A DNA stretch of 40,998 bases from Trichomonas tenax (GCA_023091735.1 JALKBU010000424.1:1-40998); one strand, 5' to 3'. Counted from the stretch's first letter, positions 28,443 through 39,318 are shown. Translations and numbers: made by a program. Notes: generated by a model from the sequence alone, not told the origin.

Positions 28443-29678
28443 TCATATTTGAAATGCAGGGGATTGCAAATATAAACAGGGGAAAATATTTCATATCTAT
28501 GCATAATCATTATATTATATATTTAAAATAAGTTCTATCAAAGGGATGCAAATCTGGAAGATATTTTAGAATTTTCCTGATTTCCATTTTTGCAATCTTC
28601 CAGACAAAATAAATTTCTTTGTATCGTTTTTTGTCAAATAAATTATTTACTAGACAAAAATTAAATGAGTTTTCATGTTTTTAAATCAGCAGCTCATTAT
28701 AGATTTAGGAGCACTATGTTTTCGTGCAATTTCACCATCTTCATTGTGGTTGTCACATTTTCATTCATTTTTGAAAAAACGGTAGATTAAGGAGTATTAC
28801 ATAGTGAAAATGTTCCACGTTATGAAAATATTTAATTTCAAATACATCCAATGAATTACATTAAAGTTTTTACTAAGATCTGATATGATAATTTATTTAT
28901 AGATTGTTTTAGTAGTTATAATTAAGCAGATGATTCCTTGTATGATATTAATAACAATGAGAGAATTAAATTTACGTGAATAAGCGTAATCATCATTATT
29001 TTGTGAAAATCATCAGTAAAATTTCAACGTTTTGTTGGATTTGATTGATGTTCTGTGTATGGAGGTGCTAGAATTCGCCTGTATTTTGCCATTCTGCACT
29101 CAAATATGAGAAATTATTGTTTTTCGTGATTGAATAATTTTGGATCTAAAATTGTTAACGGTATGATAATATTTTTATTACAGAAGTGGTTAGTGTATAC
29201 AATTTATTTGGAGAACTTGAAGTCAAAATTAATGATCATCGTATGAATTTCTGAGATATGAAGAAATTACGTAATTTATGAGCTGATTTTTTGAAGTTTA
29301 TTGGTACTCATGTATTGCATGGTATGCGTTAATTCATGCGGAAAAGCCTCAGCTTGCAGTTTACATATGAGTTTGGGGTAAACAGCATTGAACCATCCAT
29401 TAAAAAATGAATCTGACAATATGACATGTAAACACCTCAAAAGGCAGGGGGAGTGGCTAAACTGGGTATAAGAAATTATTGGGATTTCGATATAAATTAT
29501 AGAGAAATTGTTTCTTTTATATACTAGGGAAGTTATGATTATGGATATTCTAAGAGTATGATTTTTTCAGGGTTAGACAAATTTTTGGATTACCCTGAAA
29601 AATCAAACTCTGTATACTACTAATCCATCATCAGAAAAAGAAAATGAAAAATCTAAAAAATGTAAACATTTTGAAAAA
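28443..29678. other. 1.2-kb divergent promoter region
   Basis: Separates the leftward RRM gene from the rightward CARMIL-like gene. It is AT-rich with no supported ORF. The notable structure is the hairpin at 29553-29611. ATGACATGTAAA near 29420 recurs in other spacers here (for example 4440 and, inverted, 4906 and 5680). Confidence 0.5.
29553..29611. repeat. Inverted repeat shortly upstream of the CARMIL-like gene
   Basis: AGAGTATGATTTTTTCAGGG (29553-29572, then T) pairs with 29592-29611 (ACCCTGAAAAATCAAACTCT), about 20-bp arms with one mismatch and one extra T, and an 18-nt loop. It lies about 70 bp before the ATG, where it could affect transcription. Confidence 0.55.
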
Positions 29679-32600
29679 ATGAGTTTTTACGGATTTGAGG
29701 CTCCTATTGAGGATCAAACGTTCCTCGACAAGGAGACGAACAGCATCACTTCATCGCTGCAGGAGATAGAGATCCCTCTTCATCTTCTTTTCAGATCTCA
29801 AGTTAGATGGAACGCAAAGTTGATTGCGAACTCCGCAGTCGCTTTATCACCACACTTCGTGAATCTTTACCAACAAAAGAAGAAAGGCGAAGCATTTAAA
29901 CTATATTGTTCTGTATACATTGGCGACATAACGCTTCTCGGATACACAGACGAGCAATACGTCCTCGTTCAATCTAACGATCACAACATTATCTTGTACG
30001 CAATGCAAGGATTGAAATTCGCGCAGCTTTTATACAGAAATTACCAACTTTCATTCTCTGCAATGATGGATAAAAACGTTTTGACATTGAAATGCCCAGA
30101 TATGTCTCTATTCCCGCGTTTGGACCTCCCTCTATCACCAACACAGCAGTTTCAGCTTACTTATCTCGCTGCATGTGTTAAAATGGGAGTTCCTTACAAC
30201 CATCAAGTCGTTCGCTATGTGCATACAATGCTGCTCAGCCAGAACACTATTATCGACATTTCGCAGCTGCCAATCGATTATTCAAATCCAAGAGAACAAT
30301 CAAGCATCATAAAACCAATGTTTACAACCCTCGGCGAAATGAACTTCCTATCGGGCATCTGCTGCTCTGATATAAAGAAGCCAAACCTTGTTGATTTAAT
30401 GACAGAATTTATCAAGCTGGGAACTAACTTCAGGATCGTTCATTTCAACAACTGCGGCATTACCGGTGGATTTAGCAATCTTTCCAGGAATGCAAGAAGC
30501 AATTCTGAATTTAATGTTAATTATTGGGATCTTTCAGGAAATCCAAACATCAGCGACTTGCAGTCGTTTGCTGAAGTCCTTTCTTACAACCAGAACCCTG
30601 TTTATCTCCTCAATCTTTCAAAAATGAACATCCAACCAAAAATCGCTTCACAGATTTGGGACGTCATTGCAAGGAACCAGAACTTCTATGGAATCAGACA
30701 CTTGTTCCTACAGGGATTCCCATTCAACGATATTAATGTTCAAAAGCACATCACAGAGTTCTTAGAGAACACAAACAAAGATTCGAGGTTCGAATTGCAG
30801 ACATTGGACTTCTCTCACTCTGGACCAGGCATGGATCAGGTTCTTCGTTCATTCTGCTCGTATAAGATGCCTCTGAAGACACTTCTCGTCAATGATAACC
30901 AGATCTCGGCTTCTGCTTTCGAAGTTATTTGCTTCGTATTGAGGACATCTTCTACAATCGAAAAACTCGACATTAGTGGAACAAATCTCACAAAGGCAAA
31001 CATTTCTACAATTATTTCCACTATCTCAGAAAACGTTAACATAAGGAGCTTCAGAATTATCCTTGATCGCTTAACAATCACAAACAATGATCTTTTGCCA
31101 ATCTTGAGAGCATTTTTGTCATCTCATCGCGGGAAATGGGTCGAAATTTCATTAAACGGAAACAATTTAACGATCGAAGACATCGAAACATTACTCGCTC
31201 TCGCCAAGAAGATGCATAACTTGGAGTTCATTTCACTCAGTGCTAACTTCACTGAAAGGATGAAAGGAATTGGTGAATTGCTTGGAAGATTCTTCTTGAA
31301 TTCACACATCAAGAAGGTCACTGTACAAGGAAGTGCTGAAAAAAAACTTGGAGCAGAACTCGTTCCATTCCTTCAAGCAGCATCACAGTGCGCCCAGCTC
31401 GAAAGTTTAGATGTCAGCAACAACAGTGGCAAAAATGAGATTATTCCACTTCTCACAGCCATTGTTTCACAATGCAAGAGCTTAAAGTCACTCAAGATCG
31501 ACGGAAATAACATCACCGAGTTCGAAAAGCTCGATGACTTAATCAATGCAATCGACCAGAACGAAAATCTCATCACGTTCTCATATCCAGTTCTCGATGG
31601 CAAGAACTTCGTTGACTCGAAGAAGCCGAAAGATCAGTTGCCTCTCATCTCTATGATTTCCAATCAGCAAGTTAATGTCGCAACAAAGGTCAGCAATCAC
31701 CGTGTTGAGCAGAACATGCCAAGCGATTTAGCATTCGATGCATCAGAGGATGTTATATCGCTTGTGGAAGAAATCACGAGATCAGAGACGAGAAAAGTCA
31801 GAGGAAAGAAGCTCGTCATTCACTCAATGGCATGCGAGGAGTTCCACGTCCCGCTTCCATTTCAGGGCGACAAGTTCGAAGAGCCAGAGAGTGTTCAGCT
31901 CATCGAGAACCCAGACAAAGTCGAAGTCTACGGAACTCCATCACTCGAGAGATATGTTGAGGAAGACGCAGAGACATACAAAGGAGTGCCGTTCACTACA
32001 ATGAATCCAGACTTCAACACACTCTTTGACAAACCACCGGAGCAGCCCCCTGTTGAAGAGAAGAAGCCAGTCGAGCGTGCAGTATTCCTGTTCGAGGATA
32101 ATGAAAAGCACGAAGAAGAGGAAGAAAAAGTTAAGAAGCCAAAGAAGAAAGCTCCACCGCTTAAGAAGAGACAAATCATTGACATCGACAATGATGATGA
32201 CTATAGAAAGATCAGGAAATCAGACGACAGCGACGAAGACTTCGAGATTAGGACAAGAAGAATCTCGAAAAAGGAATTAGCAAGAGTTTTACCAATCGAT
32301 GCAGATGATTCTTCAGACGATTCTGAAGAATACGATGAATCTGTCGATCCATCAGAGAAAGCACCAAAGTTCGTCAGGAAGCAGCTTGTCGATGATGATG
32401 AAGAGCCACCTCAGAAGCCTCCAAAGAGATCCAAGCCTCAAAAGAAATCTTCACCTGCACCAGAGCCAGTGAAGCCAAAGAAGAAACTATCAATTTCAGG
32501 TGCAGGACCTGAAATTGATAGAATCAAGGTCGAAGAAGAAGAGGAGGAGGAAGAATTTTCTCCACCTCCAAGTCCAATGAAGATAAAGCATTCAACTCCG

Positions 32601-33065
32601 ATGGAATCTCCTCCACCAAACATTATTCCAAAGAAGCCAGTTCAAAGACCTCCTCCGAAACAACAGCCTCCAGCGAAGCAGACTCCACCTTCAAAGCCGG
32701 CTCCTGCTCCAGCACAGAAGAAGAAATATGAATTCTCAGACATCGAAGACTACAATGACTCTCCACCATCGCCACCTCCACAAGTTGCGCCTCTCATCAA
32801 GAAATCACCTTCCCCGCAGAAGAAGCCAGTAGGACCTCCTCCAATGCACAACAATCCATTCAGGAAGTCACCACAGCAGCCTCCAAAGCCAAAGCCGCAG
32901 CCCAAGAAATTGAAAATCGACGATGACTCTGATGATAACATAGATGTTCCTCCTCCGCCACACGTCAGGGATATCGTCATAAAGAACAAAGGCCCGAAGA
33001 GTCCTGCGCAGTCAAAGATTCCTGTTTATAATAGGAATAAGTTCGAATTCTCTGATTCTGATTAA
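29679..33065 (+). CDS. CARMIL-like LRR protein with long proline-rich tail
   Basis: 1128 aa. Residues about 15-150 form a PH-like N-terminal region. Residues about 220-640 carry RI-type leucine-rich repeats (VNYWDLSGNPNISDLQSF, LKTLLVNDNQISASAFEVI, IEKLDISGTNLTKANIS, LESLDVSNNSGKNEIIPLL). The last 400 residues are disordered: acidic patches, lysine runs and many PPP or PxxP motifs (PPSPMK, PPPNIIPKKP, SPPSPPPQ, VDVPPPPH-like). The order PH, LRR, disordered proline tail is that of CARMIL, which controls capping protein and binds SH3 domains. I do not see a convincing capping-protein-binding motif. A short box (K-x-EFSD) occurs twice, at KKYEFSDIED and at the extreme C-terminus NKFEFSDSD. Its polyproline sites would suit an SH3 protein such as the DOCK factor nearby, but that is speculation. 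Confidence 0.8.
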   Translation: MSFYGFEAPIEDQTFLDKETNSITSSLQEIEIPLHLLFRSQVRWNAKLIANSAVALSPHFVNLYQQKKKGEAFKLYCSVYIGDITLLGYTDEQYVLVQSNDHNIILYAMQGLKFAQLLYRNYQLSFSAMMDKNVLTLKCPDMSLFPRLDLPLSPTQQFQLTYLAACVKMGVPYNHQVVRYVHTMLLSQNTIIDISQLPIDYSNPREQSSIIKPMFTTLGEMNFLSGICCSDIKKPNLVDLMTEFIKLGTNFRIVHFNNCGITGGFSNLSRNARSNSEFNVNYWDLSGNPNISDLQSFAEVLSYNQNPVYLLNLSKMNIQPKIASQIWDVIARNQNFYGIRHLFLQGFPFNDINVQKHITEFLENTNKDSRFELQTLDFSHSGPGMDQVLRSFCSYKMPLKTLLVNDNQISASAFEVICFVLRTSSTIEKLDISGTNLTKANISTIISTISENVNIRSFRIILDRLTITNNDLLPILRAFLSSHRGKWVEISLNGNNLTIEDIETLLALAKKMHNLEFISLSANFTERMKGIGELLGRFFLNSHIKKVTVQGSAEKKLGAELVPFLQAASQCAQLESLDVSNNSGKNEIIPLLTAIVSQCKSLKSLKIDGNNITEFEKLDDLINAIDQNENLITFSYPVLDGKNFVDSKKPKDQLPLISMISNQQVNVATKVSNHRVEQNMPSDLAFDASEDVISLVEEITRSETRKVRGKKLVIHSMACEEFHVPLPFQGDKFEEPESVQLIENPDKVEVYGTPSLERYVEEDAETYKGVPFTTMNPDFNTLFDKPPEQPPVEEKKPVERAVFLFEDNEKHEEEEEKVKKPKKKAPPLKKRQIIDIDNDDDYRKIRKSDDSDEDFEIRTRRISKKELARVLPIDADDSSDDSEEYDESVDPSEKAPKFVRKQLVDDDEEPPQKPPKRSKPQKKSSPAPEPVKPKKKLSISGAGPEIDRIKVEEEEEEEEFSPPPSPMKIKHSTPMESPPPNIIPKKPVQRPPPKQQPPAKQTPPSKPAPAPAQKKKYEFSDIEDYNDSPPSPPPQVAPLIKKSPSPQKKPVGPPPMHNNPFRKSPQQPPKPKPQPKKLKIDDDSDDNIDVPPPPHVRDIVIKNKGPKSPAQSKIPVYNRNKFEFSDSD

Positions 33066-33282
33066 GTTGATTTTATTATTTGTATTTATTTGTTTCTTTA
33101 TTAGCTCGCTTTTTAGTTATAGTTACTTTAGACCATTTATGTAATAATTTATTTTTTATGAATTATAAATTAAATTAGAAAAATAAAGAACAAAATTGGA
33201 TACAAACATTTTACAAGCATGATGCATTGAATTGAGATAACACCCTTTTCAGGACTTTTTTTTCTATAATTAAATTTGATAA

Positions 33283-33981
33283 TTATATTATTCGGCCCAT
33301 ATTGTCCTGCTTTGGAACTCTCTTGAAGTACTCGCCTGAGTTGAGCTTATTAATGTATCTTTCGCAGTTATCCTTTTGCTGCAAATGACTCTTCATACTT
33401 TCTGAATGGAAAATGAATATTTTGTCGAGATGTTCTTTCTGCTGGTTGAGATTCTTTAGAATCACTTGCTTTTCAGCATCGTTCTGAATTAAGTTTTGAT
33501 ATTCTTCTGATAACTGAGCTGCTTTGTCGCACATTTGCAGGAACGAAGTAAGTTTTTCATCAGTCTCCTCTTGGTTCAATGTTACTTCCACGCGATATCT
33601 CACACACTGCTGTGGAGTGAAGATATTGCGCTTTTCGAGGACAGAAATGACTGTCTGTGCTTCGGTAATTAATCCAATGTCCTTTGTTTTCGCAATTTTA
33701 ATGATAACTTCTTCGAATATGGGCGAAAATGCGTTAAAAACAGACAAATAGTTGGCTTTAGAGTTCTGGAGGATGTCGTTTAAGATGTACAAGAATTTCA
33801 AGTAGTCCTTGTCCTCGTATATAACTTCCTTGAAAGCAGGAATTAAATAATCCAAATATTTCGAGTTAATGAAGACGTAAGCAGTAAAATTCGTGATCAT
33901 AATCTGTGTCGTGTTGACTCCTTTTATTCTTTTCTTGTAAATGTCGATGAGGTCCTTATCGTCGTATGAAGCATGAAACAT
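33283..33981 (-). CDS. CID-domain protein (RNA polymerase II CTD-interacting, RPRD1/Rtt103-like)
   Basis: 232 aa. Residues about 8-125 match the CID/RPR fold: eight helices, with the signature KFLYILNDILQNSKAN (compare YLANDVIQNSK in RPRD1), then FEEVIIKIA and VISVLEKRNIFTPQQ (compare LLNIWQERSVY). The rest is a coiled coil, as in RPRD1, ending in a basic-acidic tail. CID proteins bind phosphorylated Pol II tails and act in termination or transcript processing. Trichomonas is known for a Pol II largest subunit without canonical heptads, so the ligand here is an open question. Start context: GTCACTTTTCAAAAAATG on the minus strand. Confidence 0.85.
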   Translation of the reverse strand: MFHASYDDKDLIDIYKKRIKGVNTTQIMITNFTAYVFINSKYLDYLIPAFKEVIYEDKDYLKFLYILNDILQNSKANYLSVFNAFSPIFEEVIIKIAKTKDIGLITEAQTVISVLEKRNIFTPQQCVRYRVEVTLNQEETDEKLTSFLQMCDKAAQLSEEYQNLIQNDAEKQVILKNLNQQKEHLDKIFIFHSESMKSHLQQKDNCERYINKLNSGEYFKRVPKQDNMGRII

Positions 33982-33985
33982 TTTT

Positions 33986-33995
33986 TGAAAAGTGA
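33986..33995 (-). promoter_or_regulatory. Initiator-like TCACTTTTCA before the CID gene
   Basis: On the minus strand TCACTTTTCA ends 4 bases before the start codon. It is the same GTCACTTTT word seen in the cluster at 16919-16971. Confidence 0.45.
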
Positions 33996-33996
33996 C

Positions 33997-34923
33997 AACT
34001 ATTCACTTTTCTTGGAGCACTTTTTTCTAATTTTTTTTTTCTAATATTCACTTTGCTGACTTGTTATAGAGGCACAAAAAGAAGTGTTCGATAGCCACAA
34101 AATCAGGGCTGTTAAATATTGATATTTTCAAAATAGAAATGAACAACTTACATTTGAATCAAAATCCTGGGACAGTATTTTTTAAGTGTATAAAAATCGA
34201 ATCGTTTTAGAAAAGTTTTTTATAGAGATGACTCTTAGATTCAAGCAGAAAACTCTACTAATAATATGTATATTGTACACAATCCAGACTATGAGATATG
34301 CATCAAAAGCCTATCGATAAATAGAATTAGATCTGATATCCTGCAATCATACTTATTATACATATATATAATCTTATTATGTGATACAGATAAATAAGGA
34401 TATGTGATTATTGATACTTATATATGTTAAGCATTGCATATTTTATTACATTTCTTTGACGTTATAATTTGTCAATTTGACAACTTGACAATTTACATGT
34501 CGGGGATCAACAATTATAATCATAAATTATTTAATATCATCTCATCTAGCAAGTCTAATGTCGAAATATCATAATCTCAAAATTAGATCCTAAAACTTTA
34601 ACAGTGTCATATGCATCTATTAAGGGTGTCATATGTGAGAGGATTCATTGAAATAACATTTTGCCATGTAAATTAACAAAACCAATTGACAAAATCATTA
34701 CCCTTTAAAATGTGCCAGTGTAAAATAAAAGAAAACGTGACAAATGTGTATAAATTATGGATAAATCGCAAAAATTGGCTGCAAAAACATTACAAACGGC
34801 AAATTACGGTGGAATGTCAGAAAAATAACAAAACGTGACATTGAATTTCGCATTTTTTAAGTATATACTATTTATTATACCGAAATCTCTGAAAATTCTC
34901 AAGTTTGTAAATAAAAAGTGAAA
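33997..34923. other. Divergent promoter region, AT-rich
   Basis: About 0.93 kb between the leftward CID gene and the rightward DOCK gene. No gene. Around 34468-34501 there are tandem-like words TTTGTCAA, TTTGACAA, CTTGACAA and TTTACATGTC. The last is the TTTACATGTC word seen at several other spacer sites. Confidence 0.5.
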
Positions 34924-34929
34924 TCAATG
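34924..34929 (+). promoter_or_regulatory. TCA initiator fused to the start codon of the DOCK gene
   Basis: TCAATG: the initiator TCA touches the ATG at 34927. The upstream in-frame GTG at 34918 is not expected to start translation in a eukaryote. This argues for the start at 34927. Confidence 0.5.
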
Positions 34930-37900
34930 TGGAAGCAGACTCACGGTGTTGCCGTCATCCGGCACACGTATATATCCAATGGTCCGAAGCAGATGTCCGT
35001 CCTCGCCGGCGACCCCATTGAAGTCTTCGAAGAGACGAATGATTGGATGCTCGGAACAAATTTGTTGACTCAGAAGTCCGGAATCTTCCCGAAAGTTATA
35101 GCAAATTTCATCAAAATGCCGAAAATAGAGAACCAGGAGTACCTCGCGATGCCAGAGGACCTTTTAATCTACGACGCCTACTTGACGCTAAATGTCGCTC
35201 TACAGCAATACCAGACGCTCCCAGCAACATATGCACTGCAGGTCTTCGACTCGATACAGGACATCATCCACATATTCGAGACATTTGAGGATAGAACGAA
35301 GGCAAGTTTAACAGAATTCAGTCATACTTCTCTCGGCTTGAAAATCAAGAATATTCGCGATGCGTTGGGCCTCCCAGACACGTTCAGGTGCGGAAACTAT
35401 TCACCAATTACGTTATCTTCCTGGGGACTTGAGCATTATTTATCAAGATTCGCGTTAATTCCGCCCCACAAGGCGAACTCCACAGAACATGTAATGATTA
35501 CAACTCGCGTTAATGTCAAAAACTTACTTCAACCGCAACTATTCCGTTTCGTTCTCTGGTCTGCAAATCAATATTATTATCCTTTCGCATCAAAGCAATT
35601 TTCCACTCTCCTTACTCCAGAGAAAACGGAGATAGAACTCCAGTTCAACCAGCTCGAGGAACAAATCTTTAATTCACCTCTTTATTTAGTTATTTTCATT
35701 GATAATTTAAAGGCAGCCACGAAAGATCAGCCGGAGACAAGGACCCCAAGGAGCTGTGCAATCATGCAGCTGAAATTTAGACAGAACCCGTACGAAAAAT
35801 CTTTCTCTTTAACAGGAGGATCGTACTCATACGGACCAGATTATCAGCCAAATCTCTTCGCGTCTGTGATCAACGGAATTCAGAACTTACAGGATGATTC
35901 GCTCGCTTTTAACGTCGTATTTACTGCTTATATCGGACAATATGATATGATGAAGTCCAACCCTAAGAAGAACCAGTTTATCGTCCCGCCATACAAGAAC
36001 CCGAGTATTTTGCCACAGGGATTCAATGATGCGTCAATGACTTTCAGATTCATCAATGTCGAGCAGGATGCAAGCAGAAATGCGTTCAAGTTCACAGTGA
36101 GAATGCTTGATGCAGCTAAAAACGAGTTTGTACCAGTTATGCCAAAACTTATTCAAATTGATCAGGCAACAGCATATTCTGACAGAGAATGGACAAGTTT
36201 AGTCATCAAAGGACAGAAGGAACTTACTTTGGATGAATTTTGCTCAATCGATATTTCAAATTATGAAAAATTCTTGAATTCAATTTACATTTGCATCGAA
36301 TTTTTGCGTACGGGACATCTCGGGAAGTCACTCTCTGCGTTCGGACAGACAGTGATTAAAGTTACAAACGAAAAAGGCGAATTCCAGATTGGCGGCGATG
36401 GAAAGTACCCAATTTATGCTTTATCATACAAAGGAAACGCACCAGATCCAAAGGATTTCATCACAGATTCTAACAAAGCTCCAAAACAAATTGGTACATT
36501 GTCAATGAACATTTCTACAACATCCGACCGCTTAGCGATAAACCGTGACATCAGCACGATCATTAGTCCAAATGAGGCACCAAATGTTGCCGCAAATCTC
36601 AAGGCTATCCAAAATCTCAAAATTCATGAATGGATTCCATTCACGAGGCGTCTCTTCACACGCTTGCTCACTATTATCGCTGCAAAGAATAACGACAGCC
36701 AGCCAGCTCTCGAGGCATTCCTCAACTGCTGCTACAAGGTTTTCGCTGATTCGAAGCAAGAACATTATTCAGGTGTTTTGTTCGATTTCATCGACAGAGA
36801 GATCACTGAAAATCTCAAGATCCAAGGCGATGATATCAAAGAAGTCTACAAATCTATATTGAGCGAGATATTGAAGGCGATTGCTCCTGAGAAGAAATCT
36901 GATAATAATTATGTTCCAGCGCTTCTTTCAGCACAGTTCCTTGTTGAATTATGCACAAAGTTATTCACTATCTGCAACGGCGTTAAACCATTCTTCAGTG
37001 GTCTCATCGATCCTATTATCAAGCGTATGGCCGCTTTCACTACAGAAAATGATGTTCCAGATAACAAGAGAAACACCATCATCATGTCTATCTCTAAGAT
37101 GATCCAATCATTGACACCGATATATTCAATCCAGCAGATTGCACAGATGTTCTTGGATGTCTACAACGCAGGAGGAAAAGTCGAAAAGGATTCACCACCA
37201 GAGTTGTTAGAGTCCAAGATCATTCTCCTTTCTGGACTTTCATCATGCTCATTGTGGGGCGAAGACGTGATCAATAACACATGGCTTCCTGAATTCAAGC
37301 ATGATATTGCTATCATTGCTAACTCAGATCCAAAGTTAGAATTGAAGGTTATTGATGCATTGGCAAATATCTTCTTTACTTCTCGTAACGCATTCCCACT
37401 GAACTTCTTCGATCTCATTCTCAGAAGCTTTGAAAACAACAACAAGATGGAAATTTGCTATCTCATTGCTGTTCTTATTTACCAGTTCCCGAAGCTTATT
37501 TCCATCGAGAGCGCATTCAGATTCCTCTCCAGCCCAGTCATTGAGCCGACTCTCAAGCTGTTCCTCACTATCTTCATCATCCAAGAAAACAAGACTAAGC
37601 TTGCTTCAAGGATGAAGACGAGGATGAAGAATTCCGACAAAAAGATGGATATCTTTAAGACATGCCTGACGGCTGCTTGCTATGCTGCCACTCCTGCAGG
37701 TATTCCTCTCGATCATCAGATCCAGCGCAAGACATACGACGTCGGAGGAAGATTCGATGTTCTCACAGATTTGTACATGGAACTTCCATCAAATGAAGCC
37801 GCTTCGCCATCTCTCTTCGGTGATATCATACACGCCTTCACTTATTATGAATCTGATTCACTCAAGACAATGTTCTTCTACATCATTGACTCACTCCTTG

Positions 37901-39318
37901 ATCAAGGCACGAAGTTCGAAGGAGTTGTTGCTATGCTCTTCCCAGTTTTCAAGCAGTACGCCAACCTTCCTCACTTCGACGCATTGCCGAAGATCTTCAC
38001 ATCGAATAAGAAGGTGCACCAGGCATTCTGCCAGAGGTGCGCTCGGTGTGTCCACGTTGTAAAGAACTCAAGGCTCGTCAACAACAAGCAGAACCAGCAC
38101 TTGCTTGTCGAAGCATACAACAACCTTGCAAATCTCGGAAGAGAACTTAAGTCACGTGATATCACAGTCAACTATCTTTGCCAGATCGCTGCACTTCACG
38201 AGACATACAAGCTGAAGCTTGAGCAAGCTCTTACATTGCAGGAGATTGTTGAGCAGTTCGCTATCGATGATGACGAGAAGGTCAACATTCCGGTTTCACA
38301 GGCAAAGACAGGAAGAACATTATGGGTTGAATTATTGAAGAAAATTGCTGTTTTGTACATGGAAGAGAGCCAGGATGAGTACGCGATCCAAATTCTCAAG
38401 GACTTCAGAGAGAAGATCGTCGAGAAGTTCAGGCACTACGAATTACTTCCTGAGATTTATGACCTTGAATCTCAAGTTTACAAGAACATCATCTCAGGCC
38501 AGAGAAACTACTCTAAGTTCTATAGAGTCGCCTTCTCTCCAAACCAGAAGTTCGAAGAGTCCGGAAAGACCTACATCTACCGCCGCCCATCAACAGTCCC
38601 ATACACAGAATTCTCCAACGAGATGAAGCAGATGTTCCCAGATGCCGTCGTCATGGATAGAGCCAGCATCGTCGGCAACAACAACGCGAAAATGGTTATC
38701 CAGATCGACACTGTCTTCCCGGCTGTCGTAGATGAGGAGAAGGATGTGTTATACAGAGCGGAATCCGGTAAGCCAGAGTTCATTCAGAAGTGGGATATGA
38801 ACAAGGCTCCATGCATCTTCAAAGCAGATCTACAGAAGATCTCCGACACAAAGTTCACAATGGAGTTCCATCACACTGAACAGAAGTTCCCGAATATTGT
38901 TTCAAGAATTGTTGTTACGAAGAGTGTCACGAAGGATGTTTCTACACTTGAAGCCGTCTGTCTCCAGGTTATTAAGGAGATATCGAAGCTCGTTAGTGAT
39001 GAAAACACAACATCAAAGGATATTAACCTCGACTTGCTGCATCTTAACGGTACAATCGGTGCCATTGGTAAGAGAGGCATCGTCGAGGCTGCCAACCAGT
39101 ACTTGAAGGATGCATACGTCAAGATGAACCCACAGCAGAAGAAGAATGTCGAAGAGTTCAGAGGTCTCGTTAAGCAACTCCTGGAAGTTGTCAACAGGAG
39201 AATCGAAGACATCAGACAGCAGGCGGATCTGACCAACCCAACATACGCAAAGGCTTTCGAAGCTGCAAAGATTCAGTACGATCAGCTCTCTGAGAACCTC
39301 GGAAAGCACTTGAAGTAA
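34927..39318 (+). CDS. DOCK-family Rho/Rac guanine nucleotide exchange factor
   Basis: 1463 aa from ATG 34927. Residues about 5-62 form an SH3 domain (GVAVIRHTY, LAGDPIEVFEETNDWMLGTN, then SGIFPKVIANFI). A C2/DHR-1 lipid-binding region follows at about 190-320 (FRFVLWSANQYYYPF, YLVIFIDNLK). A long helical middle runs to about 1030. The catalytic DHR-2 spans about 1040-1450: LVEAYNNLANLGRELKSRD, FYRVAFSPN, KTYIYRRPSTVPYTEF and a C-terminal helical region with HLNGTIGAIGKRGI. SH3-C2-DHR2 order is that of the DOCK-A/B group, which activates Rac through DHR-2 with ELMO partners. It is shorter than animal DOCK1 (about 1,865 aa) and lacks a proline-rich tail. It probably links membrane signals to actin. 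Confidence 0.88.
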   Translation: MWKQTHGVAVIRHTYISNGPKQMSVLAGDPIEVFEETNDWMLGTNLLTQKSGIFPKVIANFIKMPKIENQEYLAMPEDLLIYDAYLTLNVALQQYQTLPATYALQVFDSIQDIIHIFETFEDRTKASLTEFSHTSLGLKIKNIRDALGLPDTFRCGNYSPITLSSWGLEHYLSRFALIPPHKANSTEHVMITTRVNVKNLLQPQLFRFVLWSANQYYYPFASKQFSTLLTPEKTEIELQFNQLEEQIFNSPLYLVIFIDNLKAATKDQPETRTPRSCAIMQLKFRQNPYEKSFSLTGGSYSYGPDYQPNLFASVINGIQNLQDDSLAFNVVFTAYIGQYDMMKSNPKKNQFIVPPYKNPSILPQGFNDASMTFRFINVEQDASRNAFKFTVRMLDAAKNEFVPVMPKLIQIDQATAYSDREWTSLVIKGQKELTLDEFCSIDISNYEKFLNSIYICIEFLRTGHLGKSLSAFGQTVIKVTNEKGEFQIGGDGKYPIYALSYKGNAPDPKDFITDSNKAPKQIGTLSMNISTTSDRLAINRDISTIISPNEAPNVAANLKAIQNLKIHEWIPFTRRLFTRLLTIIAAKNNDSQPALEAFLNCCYKVFADSKQEHYSGVLFDFIDREITENLKIQGDDIKEVYKSILSEILKAIAPEKKSDNNYVPALLSAQFLVELCTKLFTICNGVKPFFSGLIDPIIKRMAAFTTENDVPDNKRNTIIMSISKMIQSLTPIYSIQQIAQMFLDVYNAGGKVEKDSPPELLESKIILLSGLSSCSLWGEDVINNTWLPEFKHDIAIIANSDPKLELKVIDALANIFFTSRNAFPLNFFDLILRSFENNNKMEICYLIAVLIYQFPKLISIESAFRFLSSPVIEPTLKLFLTIFIIQENKTKLASRMKTRMKNSDKKMDIFKTCLTAACYAATPAGIPLDHQIQRKTYDVGGRFDVLTDLYMELPSNEAASPSLFGDIIHAFTYYESDSLKTMFFYIIDSLLDQGTKFEGVVAMLFPVFKQYANLPHFDALPKIFTSNKKVHQAFCQRCARCVHVVKNSRLVNNKQNQHLLVEAYNNLANLGRELKSRDITVNYLCQIAALHETYKLKLEQALTLQEIVEQFAIDDDEKVNIPVSQAKTGRTLWVELLKKIAVLYMEESQDEYAIQILKDFREKIVEKFRHYELLPEIYDLESQVYKNIISGQRNYSKFYRVAFSPNQKFEESGKTYIYRRPSTVPYTEFSNEMKQMFPDAVVMDRASIVGNNNAKMVIQIDTVFPAVVDEEKDVLYRAESGKPEFIQKWDMNKAPCIFKADLQKISDTKFTMEFHHTEQKFPNIVSRIVVTKSVTKDVSTLEAVCLQVIKEISKLVSDENTTSKDINLDLLHLNGTIGAIGKRGIVEAANQYLKDAYVKMNPQQKKNVEEFRGLVKQLLEVVNRRIEDIRQQADLTNPTYAKAFEAAKIQYDQLSENLGKHLK

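Noticed and set aside
34918..34926. Upstream GTG start for the DOCK gene
   Set aside because: Nuclear eukaryotic translation should use ATG 34927, which is preceded directly by the initiator TCA.
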